Under the pieces are notes generated by a model. It worked only from the letters and a program-made list of their open reading frames with translations. It was not told where the DNA came from and made no database searches. Below are positions 57,039-64,000 of a stretch of 64,000 bases of DNA, piece after piece; position 1 is the first letter of the stretch; each line of letters opens with the position of its first letter. Made by a program: the position numbers and the translations under genes. This stretch comes from Pseudomonadales bacterium. Its GTDB lineage: Bacteria; Pseudomonadota; Gammaproteobacteria; Pseudomonadales; IMCC2047. The DNA lies in NCBI GenBank assembly GCA_024234615.1, contig JACKNY010000001.1, forward strand, positions 376,501 through 440,500, in the 5' to 3' direction.

Positions 57039-57171
57039 CGCTTGGTAGCCTCAGTATTAATCGATGAAGCCTGTTGTGAGCTTAATTTTTGCCAATGAAC
57101 CATTCGTGCTTGAACAAACAATATAATTGATAACGCTTACTGTCTGAGATACATACTAAAATGTCAAGTTC

Positions 57172-58701
57172 TTAGTTTGCTGCTTTAGGGTTGAACGTAA
57201 AGATTACTAGTTGGTCTTGTTGTTGATTGGCGAAAGTTTTTAGCGGCCTGAGTATGTCATCGTGTTGTAATTTATTTACTCGGGCCATTCGGTCTTTTTG
57301 TCTATGCCTGATACGTAAAGCAACAATATCGCCTGCTTCAAGTCGTTGAGATTCCACCATTTCTAAGGCGTTGAACTTAAAAGACTTACCGAGACTTTTA
57401 CCCGCGAAATAACCTATGTGTTCCTGGTCTGAAATGACCTGCGCACCTGCTGGGTTATTGTCATTAATCCATTGTGCCGCTGAGGCAATGTAGGCTTTGG
57501 AGGTGCCAGTACTGACGCTACTATCTAAAAGCTGATACAGCAGCAGTGCACCTACTAGTATTTTTCGCCAAGCGAATGGGTCTGCTGGTTGGCGAAACAG
57601 CAGTGACTCAATGGTAAAGGACAATGGCAGCATAAAAATCAAGACAAAAAGTAAAAAGAAGCGGTCAGTGACGAACTGCTCTTTATAAATAAAAAGGCAA
57701 AGATAAGCAGTGATGCAAACTAAATAAGCGGCGATAAGCGTGGTTTGAGAACTACAGAGGGTTACCCAATAGCTCCTGCGCTGCCAAATATACAGAGCAA
57801 GGTAGGGTGTCGTCAGGGCATGCAACATGGTTATTATCAGTAAGCCCATTAGCCCAGACAGGTAAATCGCCTCCATATCGTCCGCCGTATAGATGTTAGG
57901 TTGTGTTGCGGAAAGCTGATCAATGGTGGTTGCCAGTTTGTCAGAGATTTGGCCAAAAAACTGAGGTAAATTAACTACCTCCAAAAACAGACGAAACTTG
58001 TCTGCTGACACGGAAGTTATGGTTAATAAACCGGCGAGTACGACAGTGGAGACAACCAACAGCAGGCAATAAATTAAACCCGTCCGCTGTAATCTTTCCC
58101 GCATCGGCGAACCCTGCGGCAGTAATAATGCGAGTGGGGCGAACGCTGCTATAAATAGCGCTTCCGTCCTGAAAGTGACCGCCAAAGCGATGGATAATAC
58201 CCACCCCAGTGCGGCATTAAAACTTCGTTGGCGTGCAAAGCGTAATAGTTGATGCAAGGACAACAGAACACAAAACCAATAACCGGGGTCGCGAATAATA
58301 TAGTCGCGATAGTCATTAAAAGTGGGGAATATCAAAATTAGAATGGCAGCAATAAGCTGAGTACGTGTGTTGCCGCCTAAGTTACTTACCAGCAGGATAA
58401 AACAACAGGTTATTGCTGCATAAAGCAGCGTAATCAATAAATGCCCTGACACAGGTAACGAGAGTCCCGTGACCTGATGTAATGTGGCAATTATTACCGA
58501 TAGGAACGGCCAGGGGTAGACCGCCACTGCTGCTTCCAGACCTGAATTCAGGTAGGTGCGTGCTGTTTCAAGGTATAACAGGGAGTCGTAGCTCAGCACG
58601 TCGCTTTGTAGAATAATCAGAATGGAAGCGATTAAGCTTAGCAGCGATCCGATTAGACAAACCTGTTTAGTCGTCAATGAGTCAAGATTGGGTATTCGCA
58701 T
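57172..58701 (-). CDS. GT-C-type integral membrane protein (PMT/ArnT-like)
   Basis: 509 residues with about 10-12 hydrophobic helices. Typical of lipid-linked sugar transferases: an acidic-aromatic loop after the first helix (DVLSYDSLLYLETARTYL), YPWPFLSVIIA, and RDPGYWFCVLLSL, with a hydrophilic C-terminal domain (about 410-509) in the periplasm. Acceptor and donor unknown. No LPS or glycan genes adjacent. Upstream gap of 270 bases to ilvD. Confidence 0.75.
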   Translation of the reverse strand: MRIPNLDSLTTKQVCLIGSLLSLIASILIILQSDVLSYDSLLYLETARTYLNSGLEAAVAVYPWPFLSVIIATLHQVTGLSLPVSGHLLITLLYAAITCCFILLVSNLGGNTRTQLIAAILILIFPTFNDYRDYIIRDPGYWFCVLLSLHQLLRFARQRSFNAALGWVLSIALAVTFRTEALFIAAFAPLALLLPQGSPMRERLQRTGLIYCLLLVVSTVVLAGLLTITSVSADKFRLFLEVVNLPQFFGQISDKLATTIDQLSATQPNIYTADDMEAIYLSGLMGLLIITMLHALTTPYLALYIWQRRSYWVTLCSSQTTLIAAYLVCITAYLCLFIYKEQFVTDRFFLLFVLIFMLPLSFTIESLLFRQPADPFAWRKILVGALLLYQLLDSSVSTGTSKAYIASAAQWINDNNPAGAQVISDQEHIGYFAGKSLGKSFKFNALEMVESQRLEAGDIVALRIRHRQKDRMARVNKLQHDDILRPLKTFANQQQDQLVIFTFNPKAAN

Positions 58702-58915
58702 GCTGAGCCGTTATATTTAAAAGTTGAGCAGCATTGTAACTGTGCTTTTGATAAATACGAAATTGGATGTTGAGGGAGTGATAGCGGGTTTTAAGATATG
58801 GGTAAACGCTCATTAAGTGGTATCTTGTTATGCTTGCCTATTCAACTATAACGATAGGAGTTTTCACACCGCAAAAGCGTGGCGTTGGTCAAAAAATAAA
58901 TTGCGATAATGCGGT

Positions 58916-58945
58916 AAGTTCAGAGCCAAAGGTGACTCTGAACTT
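58916..58945. terminator. Perfect 10-bp hairpin after ilvD
   Basis: AAGTTCAGAG (58916-58925), 10-base loop, CTCTGAACTT (58936-58945). Lies 26 bases past the ilvD stop; no immediate T-run, but a TTTATTTTTT tract follows about 15 bases later leftward. Likely 3'-end structure of the ilvD transcript. Confidence 0.5.
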
Positions 58946-58971
58946 AATTGTACGACGAGAAAAACTCGGGG

Positions 58972-60807
58972 CTAATCCAACTTCGACAAATCCCTAACCG
59001 CTCCTTTATCTGCACTGGTGGCTAACAGTGCATAGGCTTTCAGTGCGCCGGATACTTTACGTGGCCGTGCTTTTTCCGGTTTCCAGCCTTTTTGATCCTG
59101 TTGTGCTCGACGTGTCTCCAATTCTTCATCGCTGATTAATACATTAATGGTGCGATTTGGGATATCGATTTTAATACGATCGCCATTGCGGATCAGTCCG
59201 ATTGCGCCGCCAGCGCCCGCTTCGGGGGAAACGTGGCCGATGGAAAGTCCCGATGTGCCACCGGAAAAACGGCCGTCGGTGAGCAGCGCACAGGCTTTGC
59301 CGAGTCCTTTCGATTTAATGTAGGATGTGGGGTAGAGCATTTCCTGCATGCCCGGGCCGCCACGTGGACCTTCGTAGCGAACGACGACGACGTCGCCTGC
59401 TTTCACCTTATCTTTGAGTATATTATCGACTGCTTCATCCTGGCTTTCCACCACATGGGCGGGGCCTTCAAAGACTAGAATAGAACTGTCGACTCCGGCG
59501 GTTTTCACCACGCAGCCATCTTCGGCGATATTGCCGTAAAGTACCGCGAGCCCACCGTCCAGACTGTAGGCATTTTCGAGTGAGCGAATACAGCCTTTGG
59601 CGCGATCATTGTCCAGACTCGGCCAGCGGGTGGCTTGACTAAAGGCAACCTGGGAGGGAATACCCGCTGGGCCTGCGCTATAGAATTTTTCTACTTCGGT
59701 GGAGGGGTTGCGCATTATGTCCCACTCATCCAGTCCTGCTTTCATCGTTTTGCTGTGTACAGTCGGTAACTCGGAGTGAAGTAATCCGGCGCGATCCAAT
59801 TCACCGAGAATCCCCATAATGCCACCGGCGCGATGTACGTCTTCAATGTGATAATTGGGCGTATTGGGGGCGACCTTGCAAAGCTGTGGAATCTTGCGCG
59901 ATAGCGCATCGATATCTTTCATGGTGAAATCCAGCTCAGCCTCTTGGGCGATTGCCAGCAGGTGCAAAATAGTATTGGTGGAACCACCCATGGTGATATC
60001 CAGAGTCATCGCATTTTGGAATGCCTTAAAGTTGCCAATCGAGCGCGGCAGCACGGACTCGTCATCCTGTTCATAATAGCGTTGGCACAGTTCCACAATA
60101 CGATGACCGGCTTCTTCGAATAGACGTTTACGATCGGCGTGCGTGGCAACCACGGTGCCGTTGCCGGGTAGCGACAAGCCCAGAGCTTCGGTAAGACAGT
60201 TCATGCTGTTGGCGGTAAACATGCCTGAGCAGGAGCCGCAGGTAGGGCAGGCGCTGCGCTCGATTTCAGCAACATCCTCATCGGAAGCCTGATCGTCAAC
60301 TGCCATCACCATGGCGTCGATCAGATCAATTTTGTGTTCAGCTAACTTGGTTTTGCCAGCCTCCATCGGGCCGCCCGAGACAAATATGGCAGGCACATTC
60401 AAACGCATAGCCGCCATTAACATTCCCGGGGTGATCTTGTCGCAGTTGGAAATACAGATCAGGGCATCGGCGCAGTGGGCGTTAACCATATATTCCACCG
60501 AGTCCGCAATAATGTCACGGCTGGGCAGGCTATAGAGCATACCATCATGACCCATGGCAATGCCGTCATCGACGGCAATCGTGTTAAACTCTTTCGCCAC
60601 GCCGCCGGCTTTTTCGATTTCTCTGGCAACCAATTGTCCCATGTCCTTAAGATGTACGTGGCCGGGTACAAATTGGGTAAAGGAATTGGCAATGGCGACG
60701 ATAGGTTTATGAAAATCCGCATCTTTCATGCCGGTTGCGCGCCAAAGTGCACGGGCGCCAGCCATATTGCGTCCGGCGGTGGATGTTTTTGAGCGGTAGG
60801 CAGGCAT
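58972..60807 (-). CDS. ilvD: Dihydroxy-acid dehydratase
   Basis: Fourth enzyme of branched-chain amino acid synthesis: dehydrates 2,3-dihydroxy-isovalerate and -3-methylvalerate. 611 residues (E. coli 616). Iron-sulfur cysteines in [15 protein letters not shown] and [19 protein letters not shown]. Substrate tracts [14 protein letters not shown] and [20 protein letters not shown]. Monocistronic by spacing. Confidence 0.97.
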   Translation of the reverse strand: MPAYRSKTSTAGRNMAGARALWRATGMKDADFHKPIVAIANSFTQFVPGHVHLKDMGQLVAREIEKAGGVAKEFNTIAVDDGIAMGHDGMLYSLPSRDIIADSVEYMVNAHCADALICISNCDKITPGMLMAAMRLNVPAIFVSGGPMEAGKTKLAEHKIDLIDAMVMAVDDQASDEDVAEIERSACPTCGSCSGMFTANSMNCLTEALGLSLPGNGTVVATHADRKRLFEEAGHRIVELCQRYYEQDDESVLPRSIGNFKAFQNAMTLDITMGGSTNTILHLLAIAQEAELDFTMKDIDALSRKIPQLCKVAPNTPNYHIEDVHRAGGIMGILGELDRAGLLHSELPTVHSKTMKAGLDEWDIMRNPSTEVEKFYSAGPAGIPSQVAFSQATRWPSLDNDRAKGCIRSLENAYSLDGGLAVLYGNIAEDGCVVKTAGVDSSILVFEGPAHVVESQDEAVDNILKDKVKAGDVVVVRYEGPRGGPGMQEMLYPTSYIKSKGLGKACALLTDGRFSGGTSGLSIGHVSPEAGAGGAIGLIRNGDRIKIDIPNRTINVLISDEELETRRAQQDQKGWKPEKARPRKVSGALKAYALLATSADKGAVRDLSKLD

Positions 60808-60965
60808 AAATTAAACCTCAATTTTCTGTTGCGACTTTTTATTGCTAAGTAAGAGCCGGTAATATTATCATCAAATAGCGCGCTGATTCTTCAGTATTTT
60901 AAAAAAACAGCGCTATCGGTGGGCGAGAAAATCTAAGATACCGAAATATTCCAAAAGGGGGCAGG

Positions 60966-61769
60966 ATGGAATATGACTTTAAATATAAGGTAGTAGTGGT
61001 TACTGGTGCCACTGGCGGGATTGGTCGTGCACTATCCTGGCGTTTTGCCAAGGCGGGTGCGCGTGTGGTACTGATCGATTTGGATCAGGAGCAATTGCTG
61101 GCGCTACAGAACCAAGTTGAGCGTTCCGGTGTTGAAGTCATGAGCATTGTCTGTGATATCGTCGATAAAGAGCGTTGCCAACAAGCAATGCGCGAAATCG
61201 AGGATCGTTTCGGCGGTGTTGATGTGTTAGTGAATAATGCGGGGATTGGCCACCACAGCCTGTTTCAGGAAACCAGTACGGCTGTGATTCGCCGCGTGAT
61301 GGAAGTGAATTTTTTCGGTGCCATCAACTGCACCAAGGCGGCGTTAGCTTCGTTAGTTGCACGCAAGGGAATGATTATTACCATGAGCAGTGTATTGGGT
61401 TATTCGCCGATGATTTGCCTGAGCGGATACGCCGCCAGTAAACATGCCCTGCACGGGTTATTCAATTCATTGCGAGCGGAACTGTTAAATGACGGTGTGC
61501 ATGTGATGATTGCTTGCCCAGGTAAAACTGAAACCGACCTACGTAAACATATGTTATCGGGTGATGGCCAAATTATTGAGGTTGAAAGAAGTAAAATTAT
61601 GGCGTCGCCAAATGAAGTAGCCGAAGCGGTATATAATGGCGCTCGCAAAAGGAAACGGCTAGTGGTGCACTCCAAGGCGAGTAAGCTAACCCAACTGCTG
61701 TATCGGTATTTTCCGGCCTATTATGAGTTAAAGCAGTTAAAGCCAGCCCAGAAAAATCTAAAAACCTGA
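60966..61769 (+). CDS. Short-chain dehydrogenase/reductase
   Basis: 267 residues. Rossmann fold with TGATGGIG at the nucleotide site, NNAG loop (VDVLVNNAGIGHHS), catalytic serine in TMSSVLGYSP and YAASK (Tyr-xxx-Lys) at about residues 158-162. Substrate unknown. The C-terminal 20 residues (LKQLKPAQKNLKT) are basic. Divergent from ilvD by 158 bases. Confidence 0.9.
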   Translation: MEYDFKYKVVVVTGATGGIGRALSWRFAKAGARVVLIDLDQEQLLALQNQVERSGVEVMSIVCDIVDKERCQQAMREIEDRFGGVDVLVNNAGIGHHSLFQETSTAVIRRVMEVNFFGAINCTKAALASLVARKGMIITMSSVLGYSPMICLSGYAASKHALHGLFNSLRAELLNDGVHVMIACPGKTETDLRKHMLSGDGQIIEVERSKIMASPNEVAEAVYNGARKRKRLVVHSKASKLTQLLYRYFPAYYELKQLKPAQKNLKT

Positions 61770-61799
61770 ACGACCGGCAACACCAACGAACCGACCTGC

Positions 61800-61835
61800 C
61801 CCTTTCCTGCGGAAAGGGCCGAGGTGAGGGTGACG
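61800..61835. repeat. REP-like hairpin element
   Basis: CCCTTTCC (61801-61808), TGC, GGAAAGGG (61812-61819), then CCGAGGTGAGGGTGAC. The same GGTGAGGGTG core occurs at 55397-55457. Lies between the convergent SDR and kinase genes, as REP-type elements usually do. Confidence 0.6.
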
Positions 61836-61866
61836 CAATTATTACTTTAAGCCTGCCTTGTAATGC

Positions 61867-63417
61867 TTAATGAGATCGAATCATTTCGATAAAGCGTTGG
61901 GCATCATCCAGTGACGCTGTATTAATTCGGCTGGTGTGTTTTAGTTCCTCTTCGCTGAGCGCGTCGGCGCTCGCAATCTGGGCCTCGTAGACTTCGATAG
62001 TGGCATCCGACGGGTCAGTGCCGGCGGCTTGGCGTTGCTGGATGCGCGCACGTAATTCTGTATCGTCCAACTCACAGGAAACAATTCGCAATGGCACGCC
62101 GAGGTTCTCTGCCAATTGGTGGAAAAGCTCACGGTAAGTCTGCTGTAGGAAGGTCGCATCAACAATCGCGGCGTATCCCGAATTCAAAACTTGTTCACTG
62201 ATTTTAACCAGGTGCGCAAAGGTTTGCTCACTGGCGCTGTGGCTATAGATGCCGTCGTTAAGGCCGGATGGTTTGCTGGCAGCGGCGTCGAACAATCGTT
62301 TACGCTCTACATCCGAACGCAAGCGAATGGCGCCTAAATTGTCGACCAACGCAGTGCTGACGGTGGTTTTTCCCGAGCCGGAAAAGCCGTGCATCAACAA
62401 AATGTAGCGTTTCGGAATTTCCATGTAACGCTCAGCCAACTGTATATAGCTGCGGTATTGGCTGAAGATTTGTTGACGTTGTTCTTCCGTCAAATTTTCA
62501 TTATAGAGGTTAAACAGCGCGACCTTGGCGCGCACCACGGCGCGATAGGATTTGTAAAAATTTAATACGCGCAAACCACCGTAGTCGCCCGTTTGTTCGA
62601 GGTAAGCGTTGAGGAAACGATTGGCAAGGTTTTGTAAGCCGCGATCCTCTAAATCCATCATGAAGAAGGCCACTTCGCTCATGACATCAATCCAGCGAAA
62701 GCTGTCGTTAAATTCAATACAGTCGAACAGGGTAACCTTGCCCTGAAAGAGCGTGATATTGCCCAGGTGTAGATCACCATGGCAGGCTTTGATCATGCCG
62801 GATTCTTTGCGTTGCGCAAAAACTGGATTAAGGATATTCGCCATATCCTGTGCCCAGCCTTCAATTTGACCAAGTTGGGCGAGATCAGATTCTGCCTCGA
62901 GAAAGTCACGAATTTGCTCAAAATTTTGCTGTACGGGTGCCATCACCTGTTCTGGCGATCCGAATTGAGTACCCGCAGCGGCGCTTTCGGTGCGTTGGTG
63001 GAATGCGGCAGTAATGGCAGCGATTTCATCGATATGTTGCTGGGTCAGCTCGCCGCGTTGCAGCATTTTGTCGAGCAATTGATCCTGTGGGAACTGCACC
63101 ATCTTAATCGCATACTCAATAGCTTCGCCATCGCCGTCGAACCGGGGCGCTTTTTCACTGCCGCAAATTGGCAAGACAGCAAGGTACAGTTCCGGTGCCA
63201 AGCGTCGATTTAGACGCAGTTCTTCATGGCAGAAATGCTCGCGCTTGGCCAGAGTGGAAAAATCCAGAAAGCCGAAGTTGTTGGGTTTTTTGATCTTATA
63301 AGCAAAAGAACCGGTCAGAATGACCCAGGAGATATGGGTTTCAATGACCTCGAACGAATCGACTGGGTGATCGTATAAGGCTGAATTTTGCAGTGCCTGC
63401 ACCAAAGCTTGGCTCAC
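61867..63417 (-). CDS. Aminoglycoside-phosphotransferase-like / P-loop kinase fusion
   Basis: 516 residues, two domains. N-terminal APH/choline-kinase-like domain (about 30-300): VILTGSFAYKIKKPNNF, ACHGDLHLGNI (catalytic) and LFDCIEFND (Mg). C-terminal AAA_33-type kinase (about 340-516): Walker A GFSGSGKTTVSTALV, RLRSDVERKRL and IVDATFLQQTYR. Domain order is conserved next to mrcB in Pseudomonas; substrates unknown and drug resistance should not be assumed. Confidence 0.88.
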   Translation of the reverse strand: MSQALVQALQNSALYDHPVDSFEVIETHISWVILTGSFAYKIKKPNNFGFLDFSTLAKREHFCHEELRLNRRLAPELYLAVLPICGSEKAPRFDGDGEAIEYAIKMVQFPQDQLLDKMLQRGELTQQHIDEIAAITAAFHQRTESAAAGTQFGSPEQVMAPVQQNFEQIRDFLEAESDLAQLGQIEGWAQDMANILNPVFAQRKESGMIKACHGDLHLGNITLFQGKVTLFDCIEFNDSFRWIDVMSEVAFFMMDLEDRGLQNLANRFLNAYLEQTGDYGGLRVLNFYKSYRAVVRAKVALFNLYNENLTEEQRQQIFSQYRSYIQLAERYMEIPKRYILLMHGFSGSGKTTVSTALVDNLGAIRLRSDVERKRLFDAAASKPSGLNDGIYSHSASEQTFAHLVKISEQVLNSGYAAIVDATFLQQTYRELFHQLAENLGVPLRIVSCELDDTELRARIQQRQAAGTDPSDATIEVYEAQIASADALSEEELKHTSRINTASLDDAQRFIEMIRSH

Positions 63418-63521
63418 GGATAACTCCTTTCACATCCCTCATTTTATAGGGTGCGAAGTCTAACATTTGCTGGTTATAATTGCCGACTACTTTTTCCTCA
63501 CGGCGGAACTGACCAGCCTTA

Positions 63522-64000
63522 ATGACACAACCCAGCGCAAAAGCAAAGAAAAACTCTCCCAAAAAGTCGAACAAGAAGCAGCCTGAGTCGCGTGCTAAAT
63601 CCGGCGCACGCCGCTTGGTGGGCGTTTCCCTGTGGGGCTTACTATTTAAATTGATCTTGGTCGGCCTGGTGCTGTGCGCGGCGCTGATCGTTTATCTGGA
63701 CGCTTTAGTCACAGATAAATTTGAGGGCAAGCGCTGGTCTTTGCCCGCGAAAGTCTATGCGCGCCCGCTGGAGATTTATCCCGGTGCTGCTCTGAAATTG
63801 AATAATCTGCTTCATGAATTGGAACTGTTGGGCTATCGACGCTCAACCTCGATTGCCCAGCCGGGTAGTTACCAACAGGAGGGTGAGCAGGTCAGGCTGC
63901 ACACGCGCAGTTTTCAACTTTGGGATGAAGCACTGGCTGCCAGGCAGGTTGCCATTCGTATCAGCGATGATCTTGTGATTGATCTACAAAGCGGCGGTCA
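63522..64000 (+). CDS. mrcB: Penicillin-binding protein 1B (3' partial)
   Basis: First 159 codons; the gene runs off the window. ATG at 63522 gives MTQPSAKAKKNSPKK, a basic cytoplasmic tail, a single membrane anchor (LFKLILVGLVLCAALIVYLD, about 43-62) and the PBP1b tract KFEGKRWSLPAKVYARPLEI, which begins the UB2H region. The bifunctional glycosyltransferase and transpeptidase domains lie outside. Divergent from the kinase fusion gene, 104 bases apart. Confidence 0.9.
   Translation, partial: MTQPSAKAKKNSPKKSNKKQPESRAKSGARRLVGVSLWGLLFKLILVGLVLCAALIVYLDALVTDKFEGKRWSLPAKVYARPLEIYPGAALKLNNLLHELELLGYRRSTSIAQPGSYQQEGEQVRLHTRSFQLWDEALAARQVAIRISDDLVIDLQSGG

Noticed and set aside
1..64000. CRISPR arrays, tRNA/rRNA genes, insertion sequences, prophage
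   Set aside because: No direct-repeat array, cloverleaf, ribosomal sequence, transposase or phage gene was recognised on reading.

Overview
The window looks like chromosomal DNA of a free-living, probably marine, gammaproteobacterium related to Pseudomonas and Cellvibrionales. This rests on protein similarity and gene order recalled from memory, not on a search. Gene order strongly echoes Pseudomonas (motAB, rhodanese-psd, a FimX-type protein, serB, parC/parE, nudF-DUF1249-yqiA beside tolC; elsewhere a HAD phosphatase, rppH, ptsP, TauE/SafE, lgt, thyA, folA, ilvD). The motor genes are of the sodium-driven PomAB type. No rRNA, tRNA, CRISPR array, insertion sequence or prophage was seen.

Layout. 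1-4.5 kb: a retropepsin-like protease (cut by the window edge), ribA, and a leftward xseB-ispA-dxs isoprenoid operon. 4.8-7.3 kb: pomA-pomB and a PilZ gene. 7.5-12.2 kb: lipopolysaccharide genes msbA, hldE and waaA. 12.2-21.4 kb: tolC, then divergently an arsenate-reductase/NudF fusion, DUF1249, yqiA, parE, parC and serB. 21.5-27.0 kb: two mechanosensitive channels (mscL, mscS), a FimX-like degenerate GGDEF/EAL protein and a large protein with a PilZ-like end. 27.4-30.1 kb: the whole EF-P modification set (epmB, efp, epmA). 30.1-34.9 kb: an MBL-fold hydrolase, a MarR regulator with two matching operators, an acyl-CoA dehydrogenase and a thiolase. 35-39.2 kb: psd, rhodanese, sfsA, then a divergent MarR / redoxin / exported protein module. 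39.2-43.3 kb: a tight leftward five-gene operon (HAD phosphatase, DUF3047, amino-acid binding protein, DAACS symporter, Rieske protein). 43.5-53.5 kb: rppH, ptsP, TauE/SafE, lgt, thyA, a PilZ gene, a DUF2238 protein, folA, a START-like protein, a small secreted protein, a sirtuin gene broken by an amber codon, and an M48-TerB protein. 53.5-58.7 kb: a sparser accessory stretch with two hypothetical exported proteins, a REP-like repeat, a pseudouridine synthase, a NapC/NirT remnant, a Cys-containing orphan and a GT-C membrane protein. 58.9-64 kb: ilvD, an SDR, an APH/P-loop kinase fusion and the start of mrcB (PBP1b).

How the parts work together. Most genes are housekeeping: isoprenoid, riboflavin, LPS, lipoprotein and phospholipid synthesis, topoisomerase IV, folate/thymidylate and EF-P maturation. 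A second theme is cyclic di-GMP: PilZ proteins at 6.7 and 48.9 kb, a FimX-like effector at 23-25 kb and a PilZ-like protein at 25-27 kb, which together suggest control of flagellar motor and type IV pili.

The least ordinary items are the ArsC-NudF fusion; the Cys4 MarR / CPIC redoxin / exported protein module with back-to-back promoters and a perfect palindrome; the MarR-regulated acyl-CoA locus with two near-identical operators; the five-gene HAD-to-Rieske operon; and the sirtuin gene interrupted at a conserved tryptophan codon.
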